Shown: positions 1 to 8,927 of the stretch, in pieces | Layout of the letters: each line of letters starts with the position of its first letter | Numbering within the stretch: position 1 is the stretch's first letter | DNA from: DATFNV01 sp963827935 | GTDB lineage: Bacteria; Planctomycetota; Planctomycetia; Gemmatales; Gemmataceae | Reading direction: 5' to 3' | DNA: 64,000 nucleotides | Assembly (NCBI GenBank): GCA_963827935.1 | Contig: CAWHCN010000004.1 | Coordinates: 1,860,001-1,924,000, forward strand | Notes under the pieces: generated by a model | Seen by the model: only the letters and a program-made list of their open reading frames with translations | What the model was told of the DNA's origin: nothing | Database searches by the model: none | Program-made: the position numbers and the translations under genes

Positions 1-732
1 ATCACCCTTGCTGGCGCGTCGGGCTTGTATCCCGCCTGCTCCGGTGCCATGTACGATGGCGTCCCCATCACCGCGCCGCTCGCCGTCTGGCCAACCTCGC
101 CCACCTTCTTCGCCAATCCGAAATCCGTGATCTTCGGCGTCCCATCCTCCGCCAGCAGCACGTTCGCCGGCTTCAGGTCGCGGTGGATGACCCCCTTCTC
201 GTGAGCGGCCTGCATCGCCCGGGCCAGCGTTTCGACCAGCGCCGCCGCTTCCTTCGGCGGCAGCGGAGTGCCGGCGAGCTTCTTCTCCAGCGAGCCGCCG
301 GCGCAGAACTCCAGCGAGAAGTACGGCAGGCCGCCGTGCTCGCCGACCTCGTGAATCTGCACGATGTTGGGGTGCTGCAAACGGGCGATGGCCTCGGCCT
401 CGGTGCGGAAGCGGGCCAGGTCGGCGGCGCCGGCGTGGCCGCCCGACAGGATCATCTTCAGGCGCGACGAGCCGGCCCAGCTTCGCCTGCCGGGCCTTGT
501 AGACGACGCCCATGCCGCCGCGGCCCAGCTCGCCGAGAATCTCGTAACCCGGCACGGTGACACGCTCCGTCGAGGGCGGGCCATCGCTCCCGGCGGCGGG
601 CAGCAGGGTCGGCGCTTCGACGGCGGCCGGGGGAAGCGTCGCGGTGTCGCTGCCAGGCGCCGCGGCGCAGATGGGGCAGGCGTCAGCGTCGGTGATGGGA
701 TGCCCGTTTGGGCAGGTGATGGGGGCGGTCAT
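1..732 (-). pseudogene. Ser/Thr protein kinase, N-terminal part, cut by window edge and frameshifted
   Basis: This is the N-terminal half of a Hanks-type kinase; the rest lies beyond base 1. It starts at the ATG ending at 732. The first 20 or so residues hold a short zinc-ribbon pattern (CPNGH, then CPIC), followed by a Pro/Ala linker and the kinase fold: GRGGMGVVYKA glycine loop, VAL-K strand, HRDLKPANV catalytic loop, DFGLAKK and GTPSYMAPEQ near the window edge. An extra C near 463, in the VALK codons, breaks the frame. Everything on both sides stays conserved, so I favour a sequencing indel. It probably phosphorylates proteins in planctomycete signalling; the substrate is unknown. No clear Shine-Dalgarno motif precedes the start. 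Confidence 0.85.
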
Positions 733-813
733 CGGCGGCGCCTCGGATGGGAGCGGGGAGATACCCGGCCCCCATTATCCACGTGGCAAGCAGCCACGCA
801 AGCAGCGAATGCC

Positions 814-907
814 CAGCATAGAACACGGATGAACGCGGATGAGACGGATTCTCACGGATCAGATCCGTGTCCATCCGTCTCATCCGCGTTCATCCGTGTT
901 CCATGCT
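814..907. repeat. Long inverted repeat (ATCCGCGTTCATCCGTG family)
   Basis: Two arms of about 36 bases (814-850 and 872-907) pair almost perfectly around a 20-base loop. The sequence is built from variants of ACGGATGAACGCGGATGA. It lies between the kinase start and the TTGCA repeat cluster. It resembles dispersed intergenic hairpins seen in many planctomycete genomes; function unknown. Confidence 0.8.
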
Positions 908-915
908 GGATTGAC

Positions 916-1062
916 CGGTCGTTGCATCGTTGCATCGTTGCACTGCAATGGTGCAACGCTGCAATGATTGCAGCGTTGCATGCATTGCATGCATTGCACT
1001 GCATTGCAGTGCAATGCAGGGGTGCTGGCATGGCTGCAATCGTGCAACGATGCAACGAGGAA
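916..1062. repeat. TTGCA/TGCAA word cluster
   Basis: A stretch of about 150 bases in which the five-base word TTGCA occurs eight times and its complement TGCAA seven times, with variable short spacers. Many alternative hairpins are possible. All six frames are open or low in complexity here, but the peptides (CNDATMQRC-like) are repeat artefacts, so I do not call a gene. Confidence 0.75.
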
Positions 1063-1099
1063 CGGTAACGCAGGGCAATGGCCCAGTGTCCCCGCGGGT

Positions 1100-1222
1100 G
1101 AGCGCCTGCCACCCCCCCCAGTACCCCCGTTATTGTGGCAGGCGCTCGACCTGGCCGGCGTAACATCAATCAGGATAAGCAGTAGTGGCGAATTGAGCGC
1201 CTGCCAAGCGTGGCAGGCGCTC
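1100..1222. repeat. Two GAGCGCCTGCCA hairpins; second is a likely terminator
   Basis: GAGCGCCTGCCA at 1100-1111 pairs with TGGCAGGCGCTC at 1136-1147. The same pair recurs at 1195-1206 and 1211-1222 with a 4-base loop. The second, compact hairpin lies 34 bases beyond the stop of the minus-strand ThuA gene and could act as its terminator, although no T-run follows. Confidence 0.7.
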
Positions 1223-1255
1223 ATGGCCGGCGCTCCCGCAGCCTGCTCCCTGCCC

Positions 1256-2137
1256 TCACTTGCTGGCCGGCGGCTCCCAGCGGCTCACCTTCTCGGCGGT
1301 GGGGAAATCGTCCGGCAGCTTCTGGGTCACCCGCCCGGTCGCCGTCCATTCCGCGCCGCGGTTCAAGGTTGTCACAAAGCCCACGTCCTTCATCGAGCCC
1401 ACGTCGTGACCCAGCGTGGTGTGGAAGACCCGGCCCTTGCCGTAGGAGATGGCCATCAGCATCGGCTCGTGCTGCTTCGTGACATCGGACTGCGCGGTGG
1501 CCAGGACGGTGACCATCTCGGCCGGGCCGCACAGGGTGGCGTACAGCTCGTCGGGGGTGTGCAGCCACTTGGCGGGCAGGCCGCGGGTGATGGGGTGGTC
1601 GGTGTCGCGGGTCTCGACGACGAAGGAGAAGTACTTGCCGTGGGTGCCGCCGCCGCCCTTGGTATCTTTTTGCACCTGGCCGTCGCGCCAGCGGAGCATC
1701 GGGCCGAAGCTATCGTTGCGTCCGCCCCAGCCGCCGACGCCGATCATGCGGTTGTATTCCGCCCATTTGGGGAAGGAATTATCGGCCGCATGAACGCAGA
1801 CGAACCCGCCGCCCTTGCCCACGAATTCCTCGAAGGCCTTCTTCGTCGCCGCGGGCCACTCGTCGCCGTTGTAGTTGGAGACGACCACGCCATAGCGAGC
1901 GAACTCCGGCCGGAACGAGTCCATCTTCTGCCCCTGCGGCGGGCTGGTGGCCACGTCCACCGTGAACAGTCCCGAGCTTTCGAGGGCCGCCTTCAGGATG
2001 GGCGTCGTCTTCTGCCAGCTGTGGTTGTTCTGGCCATCGACGATGAGGGCCTTGATCTTCATTGGCTTGGGGTTGTCCGCGCCGAACGCGGGCAGAGCCA
2101 GGACAGTCAGGACCGAGAGCGACAGCAGGATGCGCAT
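1256..2137 (-). CDS. ThuA-domain protein, secreted
   Basis: A 293-residue ThuA-like protein with a class I glutamine-amidotransferase-like fold. Residues 1-20 are a signal peptide (MRILLSLSV... AFGA), which decides the start: an upstream ATG would bury it. Family features seen are the strand KALIVDGQNNHSW (29-41), SNYNGDEW (87-94), and GFVCVHAADNSF (111-122) with the conserved His. The C-terminal half carries the GRVFHTTLGHD segment typical of planctomycete ThuA proteins. ThuA relatives are linked to trehalose or other sugar use, but in planctomycetes the substrate is not known. It is complete and stands alone, followed by a hairpin. Confidence 0.88.
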   Translation of the reverse strand: MRILLSLSVLTVLALPAFGADNPKPMKIKALIVDGQNNHSWQKTTPILKAALESSGLFTVDVATSPPQGQKMDSFRPEFARYGVVVSNYNGDEWPAATKKAFEEFVGKGGGFVCVHAADNSFPKWAEYNRMIGVGGWGGRNDSFGPMLRWRDGQVQKDTKGGGGTHGKYFSFVVETRDTDHPITRGLPAKWLHTPDELYATLCGPAEMVTVLATAQSDVTKQHEPMLMAISYGKGRVFHTTLGHDVGSMKDVGFVTTLNRGAEWTATGRVTQKLPDDFPTAEKVSRWEPPASK

Positions 2138-2261
2138 CGTAGCCTCCGGCAGGTGAGAGAGGAGTCCAGGGGGGCACGTCCTCGCTATTCTTTTGGGGAG
2201 AGGGGAGCGCGGCAAGTGCGAGGACGACGAGCGTCCTCGTTCAACGCAAGGATTTCAAGCC

Positions 2262-3084
2262 ATGAGCCAGGCGTCCGGTTACGTTCTGGGCCAGTCCGCG
2301 CGGGCGCGCGCCGGCTGGAGATCCAGGACGCGCATTTCGCGGAGATTTCCGAGCGCTTGCTCGATGAATTGAGCCTGCGGCCGCGGGACCGCGTGGTCGA
2401 GTTCGGCTGCGGCCCAGGCAGCTTCAGCCGGCGCATCCTGCGCCGCCTGGGTACCGGCGGCGTCCTGGTCGGCGTCGATTCCAGCGAAGGGCTGCTGGCC
2501 GAGGCCAGCGCCGCCCTGGCCGGGTCGGGGCCGGCGCGGTTCGAGCCGGTGCTGGCCGATGTCTCCGGCCTCGGGCCCTGGCTGGACGGCGCCGACGCGG
2601 TCACCTGCCGCACCATGCTGCACCACATCCCGATGGTGGAGTTCGTGCTGGGCCGGCTCCGCGCCGCTTGCGCCCGGCACTCGCGTCGGCTTCATCGAGC
2701 CCGATTTCCGCTCGCCGCTGGCTCGCCTGGCCCATCTGGAAGCAACGGGCCGGACCGAGGTGGCGCCCTGCGCATCTGGGCGATTGCCATCAATCACCTG
2801 TACGAGGCCACGCGGCTGTCGCCCGATGTCGGCGGCACCATGGCGCAGACCCTGGAGTTGGCCGGCTACCGCCAGGTGCGCGGCGACTGGATGGAAGGGC
2901 GATCCGATCCGTTCATGGTGGAAAACATGCTGATGTTCTACGATGAGGTGCGCGACGCGCTTGCAGTCCCACGGCATCATGACCGCCGCAGCAGATCGAC
3001 GAGCAGCAGCGCATCCTCCGGGCGATGTCGCTCGATGGCTTGCCGGCTGCGTGGGGAGCCTTCTGGGTGGCGTGCGAGGTGTAG
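2262..3084 (+). pseudogene. SAM-dependent class I methyltransferase, frameshifted
   Basis: The joined frames give a protein of about 270 residues with the class I methyltransferase motif I VVEFGCGPGSFS (near residue 45), an acidic motif II in GVDSSEGLL, and the post-I segment TCRTMLHHIPMVE. The substrate is unknown (small molecule, quinone or lipid). Five indels break the frame, near 2300, 2667, 2767, 2961 and 2990. Two of them compensate each other around the FIEPDFRSPLARLAHLEA segment. Conserved residues survive between breaks and there is no in-frame nonsense apart from the shifts, so sequencing error is likely, but five in 0.8 kb is dense enough that true decay cannot be excluded. Confidence 0.75.
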
Positions 3085-3177
3085 GACCTATGGCGGGGGC
3101 GGAGCCGTGGGAATCATCCCGCGATGCCGCCGCCCGCCTGCCGTTGACGGCGTCCCGTTGTTTGGGACAATGACAGT

Positions 3178-3405
3178 ATGAACGCAACCGGCCTGGACAC
3201 CACCGGCCTTCCCCCCGACCTCGCGGCCGACGCTCAGGCCGTGATCGAGAGCATCACGTCCGGCAAGCCCCTCGACCCCGATGTGGCACGCCGCATCCGC
3301 GAACGGGGCGACCGCATCCGCAACGAAATCCTTCGTACCTACGGCGTGCAGGATATCGGCGTCGGGCTCATCCGCGAACTACGGGGTGAGCTGCCCAACC
3401 CATGA
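3178..3405 (+). CDS. Antitoxin of a PIN-domain toxin-antitoxin pair
   Basis: A 75-residue helical, charged protein that overlaps the following PIN toxin by four bases (ATGA), the usual layout of VapBC-like operons. The core reads ARRIRERGDRIRNEILRTYG, followed by a short tail probably used to wrap the toxin. It is clearly related to the protein at 32862-33080 (shared pattern RRL/I-R-E-R...IRNEILR-YGV-DI). No RHH or AbrB motif is obvious, so the DNA-binding class is unknown. The role is inferred from position and the paralogous pair. Confidence 0.75.
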   Translation: MNATGLDTTGLPPDLAADAQAVIESITSGKPLDPDVARRIRERGDRIRNEILRTYGVQDIGVGLIRELRGELPNP

Positions 3406-3826
3406 AGTACGTCATCGACTCTTCGGTCGCGTTCAAGTGGGTCGTGCCGGAGCCCGACAGCGACAAGGCCGACCGCCTCCGCGAAGACTTTCGCAACGCC
3501 GTCCACGAACTAATCGCTCCAGATGTATTTCCGGTCGAGGTCGGGCATGCCCTCACGCCGCCGAGCGGCAGCGGCGGATTAGCGTCGGCAGCGCCGTGCC
3601 CCAGCTGCTCAACGTCCTCAGCACGCCGCCGGCCTTTCATGTGTATCTACCCTTGCTCCTGCGGGCCTGTACCATCTCATCCCAGGCCCGCATCGGCGTT
3701 TACGACTGCCTGTACGTGGCTCTGGCCGAACGGGAGGGCTGCGAAGTTGTCACGGCAGACGGCCGGCTGATCGCTAATCTTCAACCTCAATTCCCCTTCA
3801 TCGTGCCGCTATCGTCGTTCCCGTGA
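3402..3826 (+). pseudogene. PIN-domain ribonuclease toxin (VapC-like), one frameshift
   Basis: PIN toxins cut RNA, often tRNA, with a Mg-bound acidic triad. Here the first acid is in MKYVIDSS, a second in FPVEVGHAL, and the third in GVYDCLYVALAERE with VTADGRL downstream. A single-base loss near 3558, in the ACGCGCGCC-type stretch after GHALT, shifts the frame; restoring it gives about 141 residues aligned end to end with the intact paralogue at 33077-33505. It overlaps its antitoxin by 4 bases. Either the toxin is dead or this is one of the many indels of this contig. Confidence 0.8.
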
Positions 3827-3833
3827 GGCGGCA

Positions 3834-4588
3834 TCATCCCCGTCCCACGAGCGGCATCTTGGTGGCCATTACAGTCATAAAGAGGACATTCGCATCCAGG
3901 GGCAGGCCGGCCATGTAGACTACCGCCCGGGCCACGTTGTCCACGTCCATCGTCGGCTCGACGGCGTTGGTGCCGTTGGCCTGGGGCACGCCGCCCTTCA
4001 TGCGGGCGGTCATCTCGGTGGCGGCGTTGCCGATGTCGATCTGGCCGCAGGCGATGTCGTACTTGCGGCCGTCCAGAGCGGTCGATTTGGTCAGTCCGGT
4101 GACGGCGTGCTTGGTCGCGGTGTAGGGGGCGGAGTTGGGCCGCGGCGCCTGCGCCGAGATCGACCCGTTGTTGATGATCCGCCCGCCGCGCGGCGACTGC
4201 TCCTTCATGAGGCGGAAGGCCGCCTGGGTGCAGAGGAAGACGCCGGTCAGGTTGACATCGACAACGCGCCGCCATTGCTCGAAGGTGAGGTCTTCGAGGA
4301 GGACCGGCGGAGCCCCGGTGCCGGCGTTGTTGAAGAGCACGTCGAGCCGGCCGAACGCTTGGCGTGTCGTCTCGAACAGTTGGCTGACGGACGCCGGGTC
4401 GCTGACATCGGCGGGGACCACCCGGCGCGGGGGCCGTCGGCGCCGGCATCGGCCGCCGTGCACTCCAGCGAGTCGGCATGCCGGCCGGCCAGGACGACGG
4501 CGTACCCCTCGTGCAACAGGGCCAGGGCCGCCGCCCGGCCAATCCCCGAGCCGGCGCCGGTCACCAGCGCGATCTTGCCGTGGGCCAT
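3834..4588 (-). pseudogene. SDR-family oxidoreductase, one frameshift
   Basis: A short-chain dehydrogenase/reductase of about 250 residues. The N-terminal piece has the Rossmann motif TGAGSGIG (residues 10-17) after MAHGKIALV. The second piece has NNAG, the VNLTGVF strand, Ser of NNGSISAQ and the YTATK catalytic Tyr/Lys. An NAD(P)-dependent alcohol/ketone reaction is expected; the substrate is unknown. The frame breaks near 4432, just after the second beta strand, in a GC-rich run. The start ATG ends at 4588. It is transcribed divergently from the SDR at 4794 and the two share an intergenic palindrome. Confidence 0.85.
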
Positions 4589-4670
4589 GATGGGACCGCC
4601 TTTGTTAGGGAGCAGACCGCCCCATTGTGCGCGATGCTGAGGTCAGTGGCAAGAAGCTTCGGCCTGAAGT

Positions 4671-4752
4671 AGGTGTAGGGTGGGTCGAGCGGAGCGAGAC
4701 CCACCGGCTCGACCCGGTGGGTCTCGCTCCCCGCTCGACCCACCCTACACCT
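4671..4752. repeat. Palindrome of the GTAGGGTGGGTCGAGC family
   Basis: Arms 4671-4707 and 4714-4752 are near-perfect complements with a short loop. This word (AGGTGTAGGGTGGGTCGAGC and its complement) is a dispersed repeat known from many bacterial genomes. It lies in the divergent promoter region of two SDR genes, so it is not a terminator there. Confidence 0.8.
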
Positions 4753-4793
4753 GACACCACGCACCGAGACACGATCGTGAGGAGGGAGAGGTC

Positions 4794-5546
4794 ATGACTC
4801 AACGCGTCCTGGTCACGGCCGGCGCAGCCGGCATCGGTCGGGAGATCGCGCGGGCCTTCGGGGCCAACGGTGCCCGAGTGTTCGTCTGCGACATCGACGC
4901 CCATGGGCTGGACACCCTGGCCCGGGAAAGCGCTGGAATGGCCACCGGCATTTGCGATATCGCCAAGCGCGGCGACATCGAACGCATGGTCGCCGCCGCG
5001 GCGGCCGCGCTGGGCGGCCTGGATGTGCTCGTGAACAACGCGGGCATCGCGGGTCCAACGGCCCCGGTCGATGAGGTGGATCCGGACGCCTGGAGCCAGG
5101 TCGTTCAGGTGAACCTTATCGGCACCTTTCATGTCACGCGCCTGGCCATTCCGCACCTGAAGAAGTCTGCGGCGGGCGTCATCATCACCATCTCGTCGCT
5201 GGCCGGCCGAATGGGCTACGCCAACCGCAGCGCCTATTCGGCGACCAAGTGGGGCGTGATCGGGCTGACGAAGACGCTGGCCATCGAACTCGGCCCCTAT
5301 GGAATCCGCGCCAACGCGATCCTGCCGGGGCTCGTGGCGGGCGCCAGGCTGCAGAAGGTCATCGAAGCCCAGGCGAAACTGACCGGGCGGCCGGTCGAGG
5401 AGATCGAGAAGGCCGCGATGGCGGCCCAGTCGATCAAGCACCTGGTCGATCCCCGCGACATCGCCGCCCTGGCGGTGTTCCTGGCTTCGGACAGCGGCAA
5501 GTCGATCTCGGGCCAGATGCTGCCGATCGACTGTGATGTTCAGTAG
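4794..5546 (+). CDS. SDR-family oxidoreductase
   Basis: A complete 250-residue short-chain dehydrogenase/reductase. Coenzyme motif TAGAAGIG at 8-15 (the usual TG is TA here), the acidic CDIDAHG after strand 2 (32-38) which favours NAD, NNAG at 81-84, Ser134/135, Tyr148 and Lys152 (YSATK), and the PG-loop ILPGLVAGAR near 176-185. The C-terminal SGQMLPIDCD follows the usual SDR ending. A strong GGAGG ribosome site (GTGAGGAGGGAGAGGTC) lies right before the ATG. It is similar in plan to FabG or sugar dehydrogenases; the substrate cannot be told from sequence. Confidence 0.9.
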   Translation: MTQRVLVTAGAAGIGREIARAFGANGARVFVCDIDAHGLDTLARESAGMATGICDIAKRGDIERMVAAAAAALGGLDVLVNNAGIAGPTAPVDEVDPDAWSQVVQVNLIGTFHVTRLAIPHLKKSAAGVIITISSLAGRMGYANRSAYSATKWGVIGLTKTLAIELGPYGIRANAILPGLVAGARLQKVIEAQAKLTGRPVEEIEKAAMAAQSIKHLVDPRDIAALAVFLASDSGKSISGQMLPIDCDVQ

Positions 5547-5670
5547 AAACGTGCGGCAATAACGATCGTATTCAAGCTTGAGGCTTGGCGAAGGTCGCCC
5601 GTCACGCAGCTGACATTCGGACCTGACGCCAGCTGTGCCCAAGCCGCATGCGCTGGCGTCCGGAAGCGAC

Positions 5671-5760
5671 GGTGCCACGACGGTGCCGCCACGGTGCCGC
5701 CACGGTGCCGCGATGGTGCCACGACGGTGCCACGGGGTGTCCGAGGGTGGTGGTGGCACC
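5671..5760. repeat. GGTGCC tandem array with a 35-base conserved end
   Basis: Six GGTGCC words at 9-12 base spacing (GGTGCCACGACGGTGCCGCC-like) end in a 35-base block (5726-5760) that begins GGTGCCAC and ends GTGGCACC. The same 35-base block, inverted and with one mismatch, opens the array at 31125. It sits in the 300-base gap between an SDR gene and comEC, where nothing else was seen. Confidence 0.8.
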
Positions 5761-5849
5761 CTGGACCGACAGGCCTGGACCCGTTGTCAGGTCGTCCCTC
5801 CCACCCCCCTCTTGTCGCCTGCTCAGCCGTGGCTACGATAGGCCGCGCC

Positions 5850-8391
5850 ATGTCCGCCCCGGGGCTCACCCTGGTTCCGATAACCGCCCCGCCGGCCGTC
5901 GCGTCCGGCGTGCTGGCCGATCCTCTGTGGCGAGCGCCCTGATGCCGGTGGCGCTGGCCGCCACGGCCGGCGTGGCCCTGGACCGCGCGATTGGCTTGCC
6001 GCTGCCGGTGAGCCTGGTCGTGGCCAGCGCCGGGCTGATCGCCTGGGCAGTGGCCCTGTTCGGCCGCCGCTCCGGGCTGGCGGCGGTCTATCTGTGGATC
6101 ACCGCGGCGGGCCTGGCAGCCGGCTATCACAGCTCTTACCGCAATTGGTATGCGGGCGACGACATCGGCAACGCCGCCACCCCGGAGCCGCAGCCCGCTC
6201 ACCTGCGCGGCATCCTGGCCGATGAGCCGGCGATCCACCGCCAGCCGCCCCCCGACTCGTTACACACCTTGCCGCCGGGCGACACCACCATTGCCGTCCT
6301 GGATGTTACGCAGATGCGCCGCGGCGACAACTGGCAGACCGTTTCGGGGCACGCTCGCCTGGTCGTGGAAGGTCCGCTGGACCGGCTGCACGCCGGCGAT
6401 GAGGTGGACGTGGTGGGGCGACTGCAAGCGCCCTCGCCGCCCGGCAACCCCGGCGAACCCGATCTCGCCTCGCACCTGCGCGACCAGCGCATTCGGGCCC
6501 TGATGGTCGTTCACAAGACGACCGACGGCGTGGCACGGCTCGCGCAGGCGGGGCCTGGTCGTTTCGCGGCGGGCTGGCTGTCCTGCGCGGGCACTGTCGC
6601 CGCACGCTGGAAGAAGCGATACCCCAGGGGAAGGAGCGTGGCCTGGCCATCGCCCTGCTCCTGGGCGACGGGTCCGCCCTGCCGGAAGCGGACTGGGATC
6701 GCTACCAGCGCACCGGCGTGATCCACGTGCTGGTGGTGTCGGGCCAGCAGTTGACGGTACTGGGGTGGTTTCTGTGGTTCGTGCTGCGCCGCCTGGGGTT
6801 CCGCGGCCGGACAGGAGCCATCGTTGTGGCGCTGGTCCTCGGGGTCTATGCCGTCATGGTCGGCGGGGCTCCGCCGGCAATGAGGGCGGCGGTCCTGGCT
6901 GGAGCGGTGTGCGGCGGCCTGCTTCTCCGTCGCCCGGTGATGCTCGCCAACACCTTCGCCCTGGCCTGGCTGGTCGTGGGCATCCTGAATCCGACCGACT
7001 GGTGTACGCCGGGCTGCCAGCTCTCGTTCCTCTGCGTGGCGCTGATCTACTGGGGCGCCCGCAGCTGGCGGCGTGCCGAGGACGATCCGCTGGCTCGATT
7101 GCAGGAAGAAAGCCGGCCGGCCTGGCAGCGGCACGCGCTCGCCCTGGGCCGCTGGCTTGCGGCGACCTATTTGCTCAGCCTGGCCATCTGGTTGGCCACG
7201 GCTCCGCTGGTGGCGAGTCGCTACCACACCGTCGCGCCGATTGCCGTGCTCATCATGACCCCGCTGGTGGTGTTGGCGGCGGCGGCTCTGGTTACCGGCT
7301 TCCTGATGCTGCTGGTGGCCCCGGTCTGCTGGCCCGCGGCAATTGCGCTGGGCTGGCTGACGCGCTGGTGCCTGGCCGCCAGCGATGGCGTGGTCGATTT
7401 GGCCGATCGGCTTCCCCTGGGCCGCTGGTACGTGGGCACCGTCCCCGACTGGTGGCTGTGGGTCTTCTATATCGCCCTGTTGAGCGGGGTGCTGCTGGTA
7501 TCGCTGCGGCGTCACTGGCGCTGGTTGGCCCTGGCGGGCGTGGCCTGGATGTGTGTCGGCCTGGTGGGCGGCGCGGTCCCGCGCGCCTCCGATGAGCTGC
7601 GCTGCACCTTCCTGGCTGTTGGCCACGGCGGCGCCATCGTTCTGGAGACTCCGGATGGCCGAACGCTCCTTTACGACGCCGGCGCCATGGGCGGCCCCGA
7701 GGTCACCCAGCGGCACATCGCTCCGTTCCTCTGGAGCCGAGGCATCAAGCGGATCGACGAGGTCTTCCTGTCGCACGCCCATCTGGATCACTACAGCGGC
7801 CTGCCGCCGCTGCTCGACCGTTTCGCCGTTGGACAGGTCACTCTGACGCCCAGCTTCGCCGAGCAGGACGTGCCCGGGGTCGCCCGGACACTGGCCGCCC
7901 TCGACAAATACCATGTGCCGGTGCGGACGGTGAAGGCGGGAGATCGCCTGGCGGCCGGGGCCGTGACCCTGGAGGTACTGCACCCGCCCGGGGAGGACCT
8001 GGGCGAGAATGAGGACGAGCGCAGCCTGGTCTTGCTGGTGAACTACGCTGGCCGCTCGCTGCTCCTGACGGGCGATTTGCGTGACGAGGGCCAGCGGCGT
8101 CTGCTGTCGTTGCCGCCGCTGCCGGTGGATGTGTTGCAAGCGCCCCACCACGGCAGCGCGGCGGCGAACACCGCCGCCCTGGCCCGGTGGGCAAGACCCC
8201 GTGTTGTGATCTCGTGCCAGGGGCCGCCGCGGAGCGCGGTCGATGTCGCGAAGCCGTATCGCGAACAGGGTGCCGAGTTCCTGCCCACCTGGCTCCACGG
8301 GGCAGTAACCGTGCGCATTCACGAGACAGGGATGGTGGTGGAGACGTATCGCAGTGGGGAACGCCTGGTCATCCGGCCAGGCGCCCGTTGA
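5850..8391 (+). pseudogene. comEC: ComEC/Rec2 DNA-uptake channel, two frameshifts
   Basis: ComEC forms the inner-membrane channel for single-stranded DNA in natural transformation. The N-terminal part has hydrophobic helices and the DUF4131-like segment (ILADEPAIHRQ... VVGRLQAPSPPGNPGEPDL). The competence domain starts around HVLVVSGQQ, with many helices to about 7560. The C-terminal metallo-beta-lactamase domain shows LAVGHGGAIVLETP, HAHLDHYSG and APHHGS. Two single-base losses break the frame: near 5939 (CCC for CCCC) and near 6553 (GGGG for GGGGG). Both are homopolymer indels, so the gene is most likely intact in the organism, at about 845 residues. Confidence 0.9.
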
Positions 8392-8393
8392 AC

Positions 8394-8681
8394 TCAACTT
8401 GCGGCCGCGGACACTCTTTGGCTCACCTGGTCGTACAGTCGCCCGTCTTTGAGTTTCAGCCGCACATCCGGCGAGTGGCACTTCTCGCACTCGTAGCCGG
8501 TCAGCCCGTGATACATCGGCCCTTGGTAGCCGCAGACCCGACAGGTCCCTTCGGGGCCGCCGGAACCCTTGCGTTCGTAATCGCCATAGACGGGGATATT
8601 GCCGATCATGAAACCCTTGTTCTCTGGGAGGAGGGTTGGGTCCGTCATCCGTGCGGTGTCACCACGAGGCTTTTCATACAT
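8394..8681 (-). CDS. Small zinc-ribbon protein
   Basis: A protein of up to 95 residues with two cysteine pairs, CRVCG and CEKCH, about 18 residues apart, which fits one zinc ribbon. The segment before it (GNIPVYGDYERKGSGG) is charged and probably flexible. The start could be the ATG ending at 8681 or the one ending at 8648 (MTDPTLLPEN); no clear ribosome site favours either. It ends three bases from the comEC stop, tail to tail. Function unknown; small ribbons like this often bind nucleic acid or a protein partner. Confidence 0.6.
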   Translation of the reverse strand: MYEKPRGDTARMTDPTLLPENKGFMIGNIPVYGDYERKGSGGPEGTCRVCGYQGPMYHGLTGYECEKCHSPDVRLKLKDGRLYDQVSQRVSAAAS

Positions 8682-8786
8682 AGAGTTCGCAGCGTTTACA
8701 ATGGATTCTGTATCGGATGATGTACCGGGAAAAGCCGCCCCTGACCTGGTGCGTCTGCAAGTCTTATCGATAACTGTGCCACCAGC

Positions 8787-8864
8787 GCGACACGTCCGAG
8801 CCCGAAACGTGAGCGAGGGGCTGACCAGAAACCCTCGCTCACGCTTCGGGCTCGGACGTGTCGC
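8787..8864. repeat. Dispersed hairpin repeat, copy 1 (GAGCCCG...AGCGAGG)
   Basis: Arms 8787-8819 and 8832-8864 pair over 33 bases with one or two mismatches. The core GAGCCCGAAACGTGAGCGAG and its complement recur at 15774-15840. In translated form it gives the RARSVSEG peptide, which is a known source of spurious small ORFs. It lies between the zinc-ribbon gene and the WD40 remnant. Confidence 0.8.
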
Positions 8865-8927
8865 TCTCGCTGCGCAGTTGTCAATAGAACGACCTGGGCG
8901 ATGACAAGCTGCTTAAGACAAGGCTGT

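Noticed and set aside
916..1062. Small Cys/Met-rich ORFs in the TTGCA region
   Set aside because: Peptides such as CNDATMQRC arise from the repeated word in every frame.
968..3181. A 737-codon open frame on the plus strand
   Set aside because: It runs antisense to ThuA and through repeats; only its last third overlaps one frame of the real methyltransferase. No start, family or codon bias supports it as one gene.
6511..8490. A 659-codon open frame antisense to comEC
   Set aside because: Shadow ORF of high-GC coding DNA; comEC has clear domain motifs on the plus strand.
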